From Pseudisothecium myosuroides (lineage: Eukaryota > Streptophyta > Bryopsida > Hypnales > Lembophyllaceae), in assembly GCA_951799445.1 (NCBI GenBank), contig OX637295.1, positions 6,262,001 to 6,326,000 of the forward strand: a DNA stretch of 64,000 nt, written 5' to 3'. Both the position numbers and the translations under genes were made by a program. Below, one piece after another: positions 12,002 through 25,219 of this stretch (its first letter is position 1; every line of letters starts with the position of its first letter). Under the pieces are notes generated by a model that was not told where the DNA came from, made no database searches, and saw only the letters and a program-made list of their open reading frames with translations.

Positions 12002-13046
12002 TTGATGCCGGATGGGTTGGGGTCGGAGTGGGCGGCCTTCATCCAACAACAAATCCAAAGTGTGTTCCAAGCCACACTTCCTCAATTGATACAAGAGATT
12101 TCAAGTCGAGCAGCGCAAGGACCACGACCGGTGGTCTCTCCCGTCTCCAATAGCGGAGGGGTGTTAGGAAGGAGGTGTGCGGAATCCAATGTGGAACTCA
12201 AAGAATCGAAGGTAGCGGAACCGGAAAAATTTTCCGGAAAGAAGGGAAATGAAGTTTACCGGTGGTTTGCACAACTCCGTCTTGTATTTCGAGGTAAACC
12301 GCGCACTTATAGCTTTGATGCAGATAAGGTAGCTTATGCGCTTTCGTATATGATTGGAGCGGCACAAAATTGGGCTATGCCTCTTCTCCAAGCTTTGGAC
12401 GAGGAGCGTGATCACGAGTTATTGGGCGATTACCAAGCTTTTCGGGAGTCCGTGATTTCCGTATATGGGGATATTGACCGTCGGAGCAATGCGGAGGATC
12501 GCATTGGGAAGCTTCGACAAACTGGGTCAGTCGCGAATTATATTTCTATGTTTAATGAATGCGCGGCGCTACTCGATTGGAATGAATCCAGTTTGGTAGC
12601 TCTCTTTCGTGGAGGACTCAAGGATGAAATTTTGGATTCGGTGGCGACGGCGGAGACTCAACCACGCCGGCTACAAGATTGGATGGCAATGTCATCTCGA
12701 ATCGATGAGAGATTATGGGGTCGGCGTCAAAACCGCCGTTCACCTTTTGAGACTTCAAGTTTCCGCTCCCCAACAACTTTGCCACAAGATGCACTGGGGA
12801 AGGTACAACTCGAATACCTCCGGGCCGGTGCCGATGGAGCTTGGAGCGGTGCTTACTCCTTCTACAGCCTTGGCAAAAACGGCGGTGGAACGGCAAGAAT
12901 ATCAACACCAAGGACGTTGTTGGGGTTGCGGTGGAGTAGGTCATATTCGATCGCATTGCCCTACGAATCCCTCAAAGCCCTTGTCGATCTCTGCCACCAT
13001 TGAAGCGGAAGGCACCTCTTCGGGAAAAGAGAAAGCTCGGGACTGA
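12002..13046 (+). pseudogene. gypsy gag with zinc knuckle, frameshifted
   Basis: This is the structural capsid/nucleocapsid protein of the retrotransposon. The first frame (12002 onward) contains a retrotransposon gag domain (EPEKFSGKKGNEVYRWFAQL, about residues 73-92). Coding then moves to another frame near 12790-12805. In that frame PMELGAV and a CCHC knuckle (CWGCGGVGHIRSHC) follow, ending with a stop at 13046. The knuckle marks the nucleic-acid-binding end. The frame change looks like a one-base indel rather than programmed shifting, because it lies inside gag. Confidence 0.8.
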
Positions 13047-13072
13047 AGGAAAATTTTCAGTACCCGGGCACT

Positions 13073-16000
13073 GTGCAAACTGCCGCTGCCATCATCCACA
13101 AGACACCCACGCTGGACGCAACAAGGAAGGTGGGCAATATGGTGGAGCGGCCTCTTGAGTCGGCCACTTGGGAGAATTTACAATGGAGTAACATATGGTC
13201 GAATACGGATGTCGAGGTTTCGAAGGAGGTAAATTGCGGATTAGATCCGTTGTGCTTACGTGCCACTATTGACCCTAGTGCACATGTGACGTTGGATGCA
13301 CAGCTCAATTCCGTCCCAGGTCTCACGTTAGTGGATTCGGGAGCCACAGGAATATTCATGCATCCCAAGTTTGCGGAACAATGTAATGCGGAGCTGCAAC
13401 TAAAGCCGGTGCCGCGTGAAGTTAGGGTGATTGATGGCCGAATGATCAGCTCCGGGCTTATAACCCACGAGGCTATTGTGGAGGTTATCATTGGAGATCA
13501 TCATGAAAGATTGGTAGCAAATGTCACGAATACAGGCAAGTATCCATGCATTTTAGGCATTCCATGGTTAATCCGTCATGACCCGACTATTCGGTGGTCT
13601 CAATGAAGTGTGGTATTTGATTCCCCATATTGTCAGGCTTGGTGCATGGGGTATGGGGTGCAAGGAGAAAAAGGAAATTGCAAAGCTATGGAGTGCCACG
13701 GAAGTTCCCAATTCACAAATTCGGAGGAGAATCCATTTGGAGGAAATTCCTCCAAGGCCGGGCCGGCATTCCAGCCTACCGGACCGGGGGATTCCAATCA
13801 AGGACGGAATTTTTTGGTGCGAGCTCAAGGACAACATGAGTTGAATTTCAAGGCAGAAAAACAACTTTCAAAATTAATTGCTCCAAAGCATGCATTGGTT
13901 TCTGAGGCAGCTTTTCGTCTTTCGGCAAAGGAGGCAAAAATTTATGCACTCAAGATTTCCGAGGTGGATACTCCACTATCTTCTTCTATTCCAGAAGAAT
14001 ATCATGATTTAAAAGCAGCTTTCAGTGAGGTGGCATCCAATGAGTTGCCGGCCCATAGGACTTGCGATATGAAGATTGAATTTAAAGAAGGACAAGAGCC
14101 CCGTAACACTGGGTTGCGGCCAATGTCTCCGATGGAGCTGGAGGAGCTACGGAGGTATTTAGACGAGAATTTAGGCAAGGGCTGGATTCGAAGATCCAAG
14201 TCTCCTGTTTCAGCACCTATTGTGTTCGCTCGAAAAAAGGACGGTTCAATTCGAATTTGTATAGATTACCGGAATCTCAACAAGGTTACCGTGCGGAACC
14301 GCTATTCCCTACCCCTTATCCCAGAGTTCACTGACCGGTTGGTATGGGCTACGATTTTCTCCAAATTGGACATTCGAAAAGCCTATCATCGACTTCGTAT
14401 GGCTGCGGGCCACAAATTCAAAACGGCTTTTAAAACGCGGTACGGATTATTTGAATATTTAGTTATGCCGTTTGGGTTGACTAATGCCCCTGCACAATTT
14501 CAATTGTTAATGCAAGATATTTTTAAGGACCTTTTGGACATATCTGTTGTTATATACTTGGATGACATCTTAATTTTTTCAAAGAATCTTGAAGAGCATC
14601 GGCAAGTGGTAAGGGACGTATTACAAAGATTACAGGAACATGGACTATATGCTAAAGAATCCAAATGTCAATTCCATCAGCATTCCGTTGAATTTTTGGG
14701 AATGATTGTCTCGGCTAAAGGACTTGAAATGTGTCCAGACAAGGTGCAAACTATTAAAGATTGGCCCGTTCCAACCTCGGTTAAGGAAATTCAAGCCTTC
14801 CTTGGATTTGCAAATTTTTACCGCCGGTTTATATGTGATTATTCCAAGATTACCGTTCCTCTCACTATTCTAATTCAAAAGAACAAATAATTTGAATGGG
14901 ACCTACAAGCAAGTCAAGCATTCATCGACCTACGATCAAGATTTCTTCAAGCACCGGTACTACTCCATCCTGACTTTGCACGGCCTTTTATAGTTGAAAC
15001 GGATGCGTCAGACATGGCAACAGGTGCAATTCTTTCGCAACACGGGGATGACGGTCACTTACATCCGTGTGCATACAGGAGTTCTAAAATGTCTCCCGCT
15101 GAACAGAACTACGACATTTATGACAAAGAACTCCTAAGTATTATTTTAGCTTTCCAGGATTGGCGGGTGTATTTAGAGGGGTCACCTCATCAAGTCTGTG
15201 TAATTTCAGATCATAAAAATTTGGAGTATTTTATGACTACGAAGCAATTAAATAGAAGACAAGCTCGATGGTCAGAATTCTTATCCGCGTTTGACTTTGA
15301 TATCCAACATCGGCCGGGTTCATTAAATGGGCGTGCAGATGCCCTCTCAAGAAGGGTTGATCTCATGGAAGGCCGACATGAAGAGAATCGCCCCCTTCTA
15401 CGTTTGGCATCATTGGAGGACTGTGACCCCGTTTGGAGCGATGCTCAAATTCTAGAACAAATAAAACTATGCATTGACGAAGACCCCGCATTGCAACCAC
15501 TATTGGCAATTCTAAAAGGGGGATTAAAAAAGAGCCCGCATGACATCCGTCGACGGTTTCAAGAATATAACCTCACAGATGGAATTCTTCGGTTCAAAGA
15601 CATGATATATGTGCCAAACGATGACGAACTTCGGCGACAAATATTGCGATCGAGGCATGACGCTCCCGCCGCGGGACATCAAGGCCGGGCTAAAACTTTA
15701 AAATTGGTAACTAGAATTTTTTATTGGCCTACTGTTCGTCGTTATGTGCATCAATATGTTGATGGGTGCAATTTGTGCCAGAGGTCAAAATCAACACGTC
15801 ATCCTCGATATGGCCTACTACAACCGATTCCAGCCGCTCATGCTCCATGGAAGCGGGTTTCTACGGACTTCATCGTTAAACTACCCCAAAGCAAAGGGTA
15901 TGACTCTATCCTAGTGGTTGTTGATAAGAATACTAAACTAGCTCATTTTGTACCTACAAAGGAGACCATTGACTCCAATGACACTGTATCGTTATATTTA

Positions 16001-16975
16001 AATAATGTATGGAAATATCATGGCATGCCGGAGGAGGTCATATCAGACAGGGGCTCCGTTTTTGTGTCAAAATTTATGCGTAGACTATGTGAACTCCTTA
16101 AGATCCAACCATCACCAACGACGGCTTTTCATCCCCAAGGGGATGGCCAAACAGAGAAGGTGAATCAAGTAATTGAACAATTTCTTTAAATGTTCACGAC
16201 AAAGCGTCAAGATAATTGGGCGGATCTATTGCCATTAGCCGAATTTGCCTATAATAACGCCTGCCATTCGGCAACAAGGTTCTCTCCGTTCTATGCCACG
16301 TACGGTTACCACCCGGCATTATCGTTTTCTATACCTACAACATCCACTGTTCCAGCGGCCGAGGACCGGGTTCGATATCTACAACAAGTTCATGAGGAAC
16401 TCAAAATTATGATTTTGATTGCGGGGGAACAAGCTAAGCGAAATTACGACCGAGGGGTACAACTACAACCGACCTTTCAACCAGGTGACAAAGTCCTCTT
16501 GCGCCATGAAAATATTGCAACTACAGAGCCCTCTCATAAATTAGCTTCTAAGTTTCTTGGACCGTTTTCAATAATAGCTAAACTCTCCGATCTCGTTTAC
16601 CGGTTAAAACTACCTAAGACATTGCATATTCACAATGTTTTCCATGTTTCTCTACTTGAAAAATACCGTGAGGATACCATTTCCGGACGTCGCCGCATAC
16701 CACCTCCGCCGATTATTACCCCAATTGGAGATGTGGAGTGGGAGGTGCACAAGGTTATTGATTCATGTTTATTCGGTCGTTGGAAAAAACTCCACTACTT
16801 GGTGTCATGGGAGGGCTATGGCCCGGAGGAGAATTCGTGGGAGCCGGCGGACAATCTTGAAAACGCACCGGAGGCGATTGCTGATTTTCATAAACTCCAT
16901 CCAACGGCACCGGGGCCCCAACCTAGAAGGGGGGATAATGTTACGAACCCGTTCGTAACAAGGGAACGGTTGTAA
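13073..16975 (+). pseudogene. gypsy pol (PR-RT-RH-IN-chromodomain), three stops
   Basis: One reading frame runs through the region, broken by TGA at 13604-13606, TAA at 14888-14890 and TAA at 16187-16189. The domain order is as follows. An aspartic protease has its active site DSGAT near 13334. The reverse transcriptase has YLDD near 14554-14565. RNase H begins ETDASDMATGAILSQ. The integrase has an H..H..CNLC zinc-binding region near 15655-15780, acidic residues in TDFIVKLP and SDRGSVF, and GQTEKVNQ. A C-terminal chromodomain (VSWEGYGPEENSWEP) ends the frame. The frame runs 37 nt into the 3' LTR. No functional polyprotein can be made from this copy. The chromodomain in this lineage is known to bind histone marks and steer integration. 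Confidence 0.9.
16925..16938 (+). other. Polypurine tract
   Basis: A purine run (AGAAGGGGGGATAA) sits immediately before the TG that opens the 3' LTR. This is the expected plus-strand primer site for reverse transcription. Confidence 0.75.
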
Positions 16976-17194
16976 CGGTTGGGTTAGTTGGCCTCTCCCT
17001 TCCCTTTAATAGTCAAGTGAGGAGGCTTGTTCCTCACTTGACATTTTGTGTAATGAAGATAATATGATTTTGGATACAATGTGTAAGTGTGATTCTCATT
17101 GTCATTATTGTAACTTGGTGGTGATTTAGTGTTGGTTTGCTTTGAATGCAATCTAAGTAGAGCATCGACTTCTTGGTCAAGCCGATCCGTAATA
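16939..17194 (+). repeat. 3' LTR of the gypsy element
   Basis: The LTR is about 256 bp, starting TGTTACGAACC and ending GTAATA, where the 5' copy has GTAACA. Its last 104 bp match the 5' remnant. An internal hairpin surrounds 17013-17040 (TCAAGTGAGGAGGC / TCCTCACTTGA). Confidence 0.85.
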
Positions 17195-17993
17195 TTAGCA
17201 CTAAATCAAATAATGGAGAAAGAAAAAATTTGCTTGTAAAAGCTCAAAATCCTATTTTAGGTTATTAATAATTCCTTTATTTTGTGAAGAAAAATAAAAC
17301 AAAAAAATATCGTGTAAGAAAAACTAGGGATATTAATCCGTGACTTAGTTTAAAGTTTTTTTTTCCTAAATTAGGAAAATACTTGGTTTTAATCCCGCCT
17401 AAGCTTGAAAGTTGGGGATGAAAAGTTTAAAAAAGAAAAAAGAAGACGGACTGATTGTTTTCTTTGTCCTTTGTCTTTTAATTCAAACCTTCTTTCCCCA
17501 AAAAAGAAAAAAAAAAGAAAAAAAAAGAAAAAAAAAAAGAACATTGGTCGTGCAAAGCAGGATAATAAATAGATACAAAGTACTTCTAAGAATCCCTGAC
17601 AATGGGGACCTCTAAAACAATAATAAATTCATTGTCCAACCTTTTTTTTTTTTTTTAACAAATGGAATGAACCATTGCATAACATTCAGTAGCAGTCACT
17701 GGCTCTACCCTCCCCTGAACGAAATGGTGTGGAATATACCGCACCAAATTAGTAACTATTGATTTGGTGCGGATAGTTGTCAATAATTGTCAAACATCAC
17801 TTGGTGCCTGCCTCCGTCACGACTATACACTGCTAGTGGCAAATTAAAAATTTCTAAGTAAAACTAAAAACTAAACAATAGGATCTTTAAACAAAATGCT
17901 GATGGATTCATTGAAATTATTGATTTCAATGTTATTGTAGAATTACCTCACTTTGAATTGGAATCCATTTGTGCAATGTGCTATAGAAGTGAG
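17195..17993. other. No gene; A/T-rich with poly-A runs
   Basis: A purine-rich AAAAAG tract (17500-17540) and a T run near 17643 are the only notable features. Nothing coding is supported. Confidence 0.4.
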
Positions 17994-18606
17994 AAGACAA
18001 CTCTTTATATGCACATGGAATGGTAGGATGTAGAACAATCCATGTGGGATATGTAAATTAGAATTTGTAGTTTCTCAACTGCCACTCATAGTTAAGTCAA
18101 AAGTAGAAATTGTGTTAAAAGTAAAATTTCAGACCTCATTTAGGCATAGTAGAATAACTTTTTTCAAAAAAAATTGAAATAAAAAAAGTTGGTAAATGAC
18201 AATAAGTTTCCCCTCCAAAAATCCGTTTGGGATTTTGAATCTCCAATCAAAAGTTATAGACAAATTTTGAAGAGGATTTTTAATGGACATTTTCTTTTAA
18301 CGCTTTTAAAAATCTATTCCAACCCCTCTCTGAAATTTGTTCATAACTTTTGATTGGAGATTCAAAATCCCAAACGGATTTTTGGAGGTGAAACTTGTTG
18401 TCATTTACCAACTTTTTCTAGTTCAAAGTTTTTTGAGAAAACTTATTTTACTATGCCTAAATGAGGTCTGAAATTCTACTTTTAATACAATTCTTTGTTT
18501 TTGACTTAACTATGAGTGCATGAAAACCTTACAAATTTTAATTTATTTATCCCACATGGGTTGCTCTACCTCCTACCACCCCATGTGTATTATATAGAGT
18601 TGTCTT
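17994..18606. mobile_element. Large foldback (hairpin) element
   Basis: Two arms of about 275 bp are inverted copies of each other: 17994-18275 and 18330-18606, with a loop of about 55 bp. Examples are AAGACAACTCT at 17994 against its complement at 18596-18606, and ATTTAGGCATAGTA near 18138 against TACTATGCCTAAAT near 18450. The inner arms share CAAACGGATTTTTGGAG. Arm identity is high but imperfect. There is no coding capacity, and the exact target duplication is unclear. A fragment of the same family lies at 9180-9262. Confidence 0.8.
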
Positions 18607-18747
18607 TCCTCTTTGGAAACCAAAATAAGTTATTGATTGCAAAGAATAATAATACATTAGTGTATCACTCACTGGATTTTAGGCCAATATCTTTCACTAC
18701 AAATATTTGTTGATTTGTATGTCTAGTCCTAAAATTAAGAAAAGAAA

Positions 18748-18912
18748 ATGGAACTTATCATAATGGACAGCCACTATCCCGGTACCGAAGCTTACATTAA
18801 ATATGTGGGGATGAAAATCGTGGATGAGGACTCCAGAGAGGAAAAGGCAGCGTCTCTGAAGGCTACTGAATGTTATGTGTTGTCCAGCTGGCCTTTTTGG
18901 CTTGGCCGCTAA
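18748..18912 (+). CDS. Possible small ORF, 54 codons, unknown
   Basis: ATG at 18748 opens a 54-residue frame to TAA at 18910-18912. It is locally less AT-rich than its surroundings and encodes an acidic stretch (KIVDEDSREEKAAS). I do not recognise it. It could be a small gene, an orphan exon or chance. There is no similar copy elsewhere in the window. Confidence 0.2.
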   Translation: MELIIMDSHYPGTEAYIKYVGMKIVDEDSREEKAASLKATECYVLSSWPFWLGR

Positions 18913-19260
18913 TCCCGTTATGTATCTTGGTTTCTCTATTTTTAATGCAATGGTTCTTTCTACTTGTTAAAAAACAAAAACAAAAACAAAAATAATAAAT
19001 AATTATATCAAGCAGCCCCAAGAGATTTCGGCTTGTCTGAAGACCCAACTTGCCTGCGCCACAGTCTGGACTGGAGCTCACTCAACTTCAACCAGGTGCC
19101 GGCCATGGCTTCCACTACCGAGACTCTAATTTTGGTACGTGCAACGCTCTTCTAACTTCCTTCAGCTTGTCAATGTATAACTCAATCTGTTTGATCAATT
19201 GCCAAAACGAGCTCGAAATTCATAAGCATCCTCAGTCGGTGAATGTATGCAAGTTTGTTG

Positions 19261-19380
19261 GGAAAATGTTGTTGTAATGAAGATACACTTGCGCGGTTCT
19301 TTGGAAAATGATGTTGTAATGAAGGTAAACTTGCACGTTTCTTTGGAAAATGGTGCTGTAATTATCGTACACTTGGCGTT
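19261..19380. repeat. Three-copy 42-bp tandem repeat
   Basis: The phrase TTGGAAAATG..GTTGTAATGAAG..ACTTG recurs at about 19259, 19301 and 19343, a period of 42 bp. The period is a multiple of three, so one frame stays open across it; I regard that frame as incidental. Confidence 0.7.
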
Positions 19381-21155
19381 GCTGACGAGGGGGTTCCTAT
19401 TTGCATGCTCTCATTTGTGTCTGCGCCCAATTCCGTTTGAAACGCCTGGAGACTCGATCTCCTAGTAGCCTGTGCACAGAACATTTTGTAGCAGTTGTGA
19501 GAACTCACCCTTCCCACTGTACACGAACGTTTGGTTGTATTTTGAAACGCCTGCTGTTCATAAAACATTTTTTGTAGCAGTTGTGAGCATTCACGCTTAA
19601 GCTTCTCAATTGTCGATACCAACCCACAAGAACTCAAGAGTTTGACTTCTGGTGTGGAGAGAATGCAAAGTGCTGTGCAATTCTTGTCCAGATTCTTGCA
19701 GCATTTGGTACTCCAGATTGTGCACGAAAAGAATCTCGTGATTCCTTGCCCGTGTTGCCCTTCAAGAATGTTGGAATTATGTACAGTACTGTAGTGGTGT
19801 CTAGTTTGTAATTTCAGAATTACACTCCCAACCTTTGTCCCGGGATGTGGACTTTGAGGAACATTGTCCTTAACCCTTAAATAACATTTTATGTCCTTGC
19901 TTGGTCAAACTTCATGGGATTTCTACATCAAAACACAGATTTTAAAAACTTAATATTTTTCACATGTAGTAATATATGTCTAAAATATAATATCATTTTT
20001 TCATAATTAAAATTATCAAATTTTATTTTATTTTATTTTTAAAGATATTTCTTTGTAAAAATCATAATAATTACAAAAATGCTTATAATAGTATGAAATT
20101 TTTAAAAAAAATGGAAATAATAGTGAAAAACATCATGGTACAATTGATGTACTCCTTAAGTTCATACCAAGAGATATTTGATAGAAAAAGGTCAAAAGTT
20201 GTGTATTTTGAGATTTCAAGATGCTATCTTCAAAGTGTCACAAAAATTACAATTTTAATAATTTTGAATAAAAATTCAAATGAAATAAAAACTAGAGTGT
20301 TGGAGCTACGTTTTCTTAGTTAAGCTTACAAACATTCAAAATCAAGAACTATGTGAAAATTCAAGTTTTGACTTTTAAAGTGCCCATGGGGCTTGCAATG
20401 TCCTTCAAGAATTAATGCAGAGGAAGACTATTATTCATTGCTCTCCTTAGGGGAACATCAGAAATACAGAGCATGTATATGTGCAGAGAGAATGCAGCGT
20501 AGAGTATGAGAGGTGTTCTGCAATCTCTTCATTCTTGTAGCATTCGGGATTCATGAACTCAAGATTGATCACAAAGAAGAATTCTAGATTTCTTTGCCAA
20601 GGGTGTTGAGGACATCTCTTAAACATAACAACATGGGGGGTGTCGAAGCTGGTTTGTCAGTTCAGAATTGCATTCCAAAACGTTGTCAAGAGCTAGTACT
20701 TTTGGGACAGACCTGTAAAATAGAATCATACGATCTGATGCACAGGAAGATCATCTGCAGTTTCCCGCAAGGGAATACTCAAGATTTCCCAGACTATTTT
20801 GCACTGGGAGCAGAGGAATCCAGGAATCAGAGATACATAATCTCCCTCAATTTCAATAAACTAGCTGAATTCACAACAGACTTTGCCACTTTGCAGCCTG
20901 AAACTTAAAAACCTGTACCAGTCCTACTTTCTGAAGCTGTAAGCTGTGAGTGCATGACAATTCCTGGTTCCAAGAATCACGCCAATTTAACGTCGATTTT
21001 GTTAAACTGGCGCATGCAATATATTGGCGTATTCCACGACTTCGGCACTTTCAGGCCGCGCGACTTGAACGAAACGCAAACCTACATCTGACCGAGCTCG
21101 TTTGTAGAGCTTTGTGTAGCTTTGTGTCACAATTTCTGGCACAGGACGACGCCAG
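19381..21155. other. No gene recognised; upstream of the P450
   Basis: Some moderately GC-rich patches (19020-19480 and 20900-21155) alternate with AT-rich sequence. The patch directly before 21156 probably holds the P450 promoter and 5' UTR. I cannot place a start site. The 104-codon frame at 20594-20908 has no recognisable motif. Confidence 0.3.
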
Positions 21156-21528
21156 ATGAACCACATTGACAATTTTAACGAAATTGACGGTCCTGTGAAT
21201 GACTATTTGCAGGGTGTGGCTGTGGCGTTGCTGGTGATCCATGCAAGCAGGCTGCTATGGAGACGCCAATGCAAGTTGTATGGAAACTTGCCGCCGGGGC
21301 CACGAGCGCTGCCCATCGTGGGGTCGTTGCATTTGTTGGGCACGCATCCGCACCGCAGCTTGGCGGAGTTGGCTTCGCAGTATGGTCCGCTCATGTCCGT
21401 GTGGCTGGGGCAGCGACTCTGCATCGTGGCGAGCACGGCGGAGGCGGCCAAAGAGTTTCTCAAGCTCCAGGATGCCAACTTCGCCTTCCGCCCCCCGACC
21501 CGAGTTGCCGAAATCATTGTACCGGCAG

Positions 21529-23343
21529 GTGTGCATCCCCTTCCCCCACACCCCATTTTGGACTAGGTAATTGCAAAGTAGGCCAAGTTATCAGAAATAA
21601 CTCCGCGGACCTACCGATCCGCGGGTGGCGAGGTTGGTACTAACAGGGGATTATTTTTTATGACTTGGACTACTTTGCAATTACAGGACATAATGTCAAT
21701 GTAGGAGAGTTGAGCCGTTTGACTTCTTTGATTGCCTAACCAATCAAAACATGTCACAAAGGCAAAAGTCTCCTACATTTAGATTATGTTAGGGGAATCT
21801 GCACTCACGAAGTTAATACGGGTTGGTAGTAGCAGAGATTTCTCAAAGATTTCTCTCACTCCCAAACCAATGAAATTTCTACTTCATACCGACCTTGTTG
21901 AAAATTTGCACAAAGGCCACACTGAGCGTTATCAGTCTTAATCTGCCTCTTTTTAACCAATCAAAACAAGCCACGATGGCGAAACTCTCTTGCATTGATA
22001 TTATGTACAGGGAAATCAGAAATTCGAAGTAGACAATCCTCAAGGTAAGGTAGAAACATCCAAAAGTGTCCCTGTTCCCATTCTTGAACCCTAGACTATT
22101 ACTCAATGTATCCCTAGACTTTTGTTAATGTGTCCTCTAAATGCTTAATTCTGATTTGCTGATGGATTTGAAGGATACATACTTAACTCTACTTAGCTGA
22201 CTATTGATTTTTGTAGATTTTAGTTTAGGGTCCACCTATGTGACAATTTTAGTGGTCTAGGGAGCCGACACTTTGAAAAATCATATTTTATTTTTAATAT
22301 TCATGATTTTCACTTGCTAATACTATGAAAATATGATTTATAGGAATAATTGCCTCCAACTATGCTGAATTGCTTATATTTGACGTTTTTGGGTGTTTCC
22401 ACTGTATATTGCAAGAGTGGAATTATGGTTGAATGCTCCATAATTCCTGGTTAGAATAGAAGAGAACCTGAAAATCTGGAATTCAAGCTCGAAATCCTAG
22501 TTTATGGTTTCAATGGACAAACCTAGGATCGAAACTTGAAATACTAATTTGTCAGCGTCCCAAAAATGCATTAGGCTGGCGGGGTGCTTCATTTAAGATT
22601 GGAAGTCCCTTGAATCAGAAATTTAGGGCAAACCAGCATATATTTTGGTTTTTGTATAATTTCGCGGTTATGGGTTGGTACGTTTCTTTCATTTTTATTT
22701 GAATTAGTAATTTTATTGAATTGTAGATTGATAATTTGCCTAGGGTTCTTATTATGATTTGGCTATTTTGGAAACTGAATTATCTCATTTGTAAGTAGTT
22801 GTTTGTTCTATACATGTACCTTGTCTTCAAGTTTGCCACGAAGTTTTGAATTTGTTACTTAGTTTGGTTGGTATACGTCCTCATTAGTGTCAATTTCATG
22901 AACTTGGTGGATTTCCACAGCTTTGGTAATTTTAAAGCAAAAATTTAGATATACTAATAATGACAATTAGGGTTATCTTAAATTTAGTACTACTTACCGT
23001 ATTGTTTAATTCGCTCTAATTTTCATTTAGTTGACAAATTTTGTTTTGGTTGACGTTTAGTGTTGGTAATATTAGTCAAGTGTTCTTGACTTCTCGTACA
23101 CTATATGTCAACATGAAAAACACTAAAAAATTACAATAATTAACAATTAATGTTCATGTTGACATTCATGTTTGCGTTTGTAAGAAATTAGTTTTGCAAA
23201 TACTAAATATCTTTGTTACGGTATAATACTTCTTTTTGAAGCTTTTGGCTGGATGAATGTCACAATTTTTTTGGTGTCCAAAATCTTACCAATGTAACAA
23301 AATTGACATTTGTTACTAATTCAAATCACTCCTGACAATTCAG
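21529..23343 (+). other. P450 intron 1 (1.8 kb)
   Basis: The donor GCAG/GTGTGC at 21529 and acceptor AATTCAG at 23341-23343 keep phase 1. The intron is AT-rich with no recognised element or gene inside. Confidence 0.7.
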
Positions 23344-24273
23344 ATATGGTGCTTTATGACATCACACCTACAACTCGACACTTGCGAAAAATACTTGTAA
23401 CAGAGCTTATGTCCACAAAACAGTTAGAATCCTCTGAAAACATACGAATGGAAGAAATGGCATCCATACTCCGCAAAATAGCCAATGAGAACGGCCCTAG
23501 TTGTGTAAAAACACATGTGAACTTCATGACCACAAATGTCTTGTCACGCATGGTCTTCAATAAATAGTTTCTAGGTGTGGAGGAACAAGACCACGGCACT
23601 AAAATGGTCCAGGTAGTGACGTTTGTTGTGTTTTTCAAAAATTTGGCTAAGTTTTTAAGTATAGCAACATTGTTGTCAATTTCACTCCTCTCTCTAATTC
23701 TTCCTCAAAGTCAATATTAGTTCAATGGCAATCTACAGAAACATGAGAAGTGCGCTTACTATAAATTTTAATTTTTGATAGCCATTGTTGGTAGAACATT
23801 TGAGATTTGTTCAATAGTTTGGATGGAAATATACCTTTCCGCTTTTGGATCATTTTGATATTTTTGGATAGAAATCTACTCTATTAGCTAAGTGCTTCCC
23901 AAAGTTTCATAATTGAAATTAATTAAAAAAAATCTATGATTGTCATTCAACTCTAAATCATGCAATTTGTTTTGGTTGGATTCAGGAATTTGTAGTAATT
24001 GTAAAAGAACAGACTATTTGTCTCGATGCCATTCACATCGGAGACTTCTTCAATGTCCCAAAGTGGTTTGACCCTCAAGGATTGAACAAGCGGTTTCGCA
24101 AGCTTCAAGCTTGCATGGATAGGTTCTATAAGAAGATGATTGATGAATATAAAGAAGATCAAAGGAGGAAGCCCTTCAAAGAAGGAAAGAGAACACTCCT
24201 TGACATATTCTTGGAGCAATTGGATTTCCCGGAGAACGAAGTTACCGAAGAACACATCAAAGGAGTCATTTAT

Positions 24274-25219
24274 GTGAGTAATTTTGAAAATATAAACTTG
24301 GAACTTTTAAATCTTGAGCTCCAATTCTAGACCTATTATTAATGTTTTCAAAGTTATGACTATTATTTTGAGCTTAAGGCCAAGTTTTGACACATATATA
24401 GGTCAAACTTTGAAAATTCATAACTTTATCATCTGATATCTTATTTTAAATTGATTCATACATAAAGAATAGATGTTAAATTGTATTGAAATCATCTTTC
24501 AATTGTTAAGAAGAGCTTCAACAATTAAGTTATTCTAAATATTATAACTACTAGTATACTCAATTTGTTAAACAATTGCTTTTAACATGTTGTTCCTTTA
24601 GAATTGCGATGTGATGTACTCACATTCTTAAATGAATCCTTCAAAGTTGAAAATTGTCATTCACAAAGTGGATGATAATTTTGAACATTAAAGAATGATT
24701 TGTAATGACAATTATTTTTATGCTTCTATCAATGGAGGTTTATTTACCTCGCATTTGAAATTTGAAAGAAGATAGATTTTTGAAGATCCATATTCAATAG
24801 TTTCGTTCCATCCTTTAGATTCTTCAATTCCAATGTTGGTTATATATTGCCTTCTAAACTTACTCTTAAATCCATTATTGCTTGAAATCATGAACACTTA
24901 AACTTGCAATGATCGAGTTACTATGACAAATTCTAATCCCTAAAATCACAATTACTTGAAACCATACACATTTGCAAGATGTTGTAACATAAATTTTAAA
25001 CTTGCAATTTGCTTGAAATTATATGCTCTTGCAAAAGATGTGACATAAACTCTAAATCCTAAAATCTCTAGCCCTAGAACTGCTTGAAGTCGGGCACATG
25101 TGTGAGATGAATGAGTTGTTGAGATAGATCCCTTAGTTGCTAGATCTAGAATTTCTAGAAGTAATGTACAATAATGCATGGATTGATTGAATTCTAATGT
25201 TGAATCCTTTCATTGCCAG
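24274..25219 (+). other. P450 intron 3 (0.95 kb)
   Basis: The donor TAT/GTGAGT is at 24274 and the acceptor TTGCCAG at 25213-25219, phase 0. The intron is AT-rich, with no gene inside. Confidence 0.75.

Larger units (their letters stand above)
11727..17194 (+). mobile_element. Ty3/gypsy chromovirus retrotransposon, degenerate
   Basis: The order is 5' LTR remnant, gag with a CCHC knuckle, protease, reverse transcriptase, RNase H, integrase, chromodomain, polypurine tract, 3' LTR. That order and the C-terminal chromodomain place it in the chromovirus branch of Ty3/gypsy. It is disabled by a gag frameshift and three in-frame stops, and it lacks about the first 150 bp of the 5' LTR. The remaining 104 bp of the 5' LTR differ from the 3' LTR at only two positions, so insertion or homogenisation was relatively recent despite the damage. 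No target-site duplication is recognisable. Confidence 0.9.

Noticed and set aside
20594..20908. 104-codon frame upstream of the P450
   Set aside because: No motif, no paralogue in the window and no splice or start context; likely chance.
21203..21556. Minus-strand and alternate-frame open frames over P450 exon 1
   Set aside because: They are GC-rich shadows of the P450 coding frame.
23310..23567. P450 exon 2 region as an independent small gene
   Set aside because: Its ATG lies in the intron before a good acceptor, and the frame joins exons 1 and 3 in phase; it is an exon with a nonsense codon.
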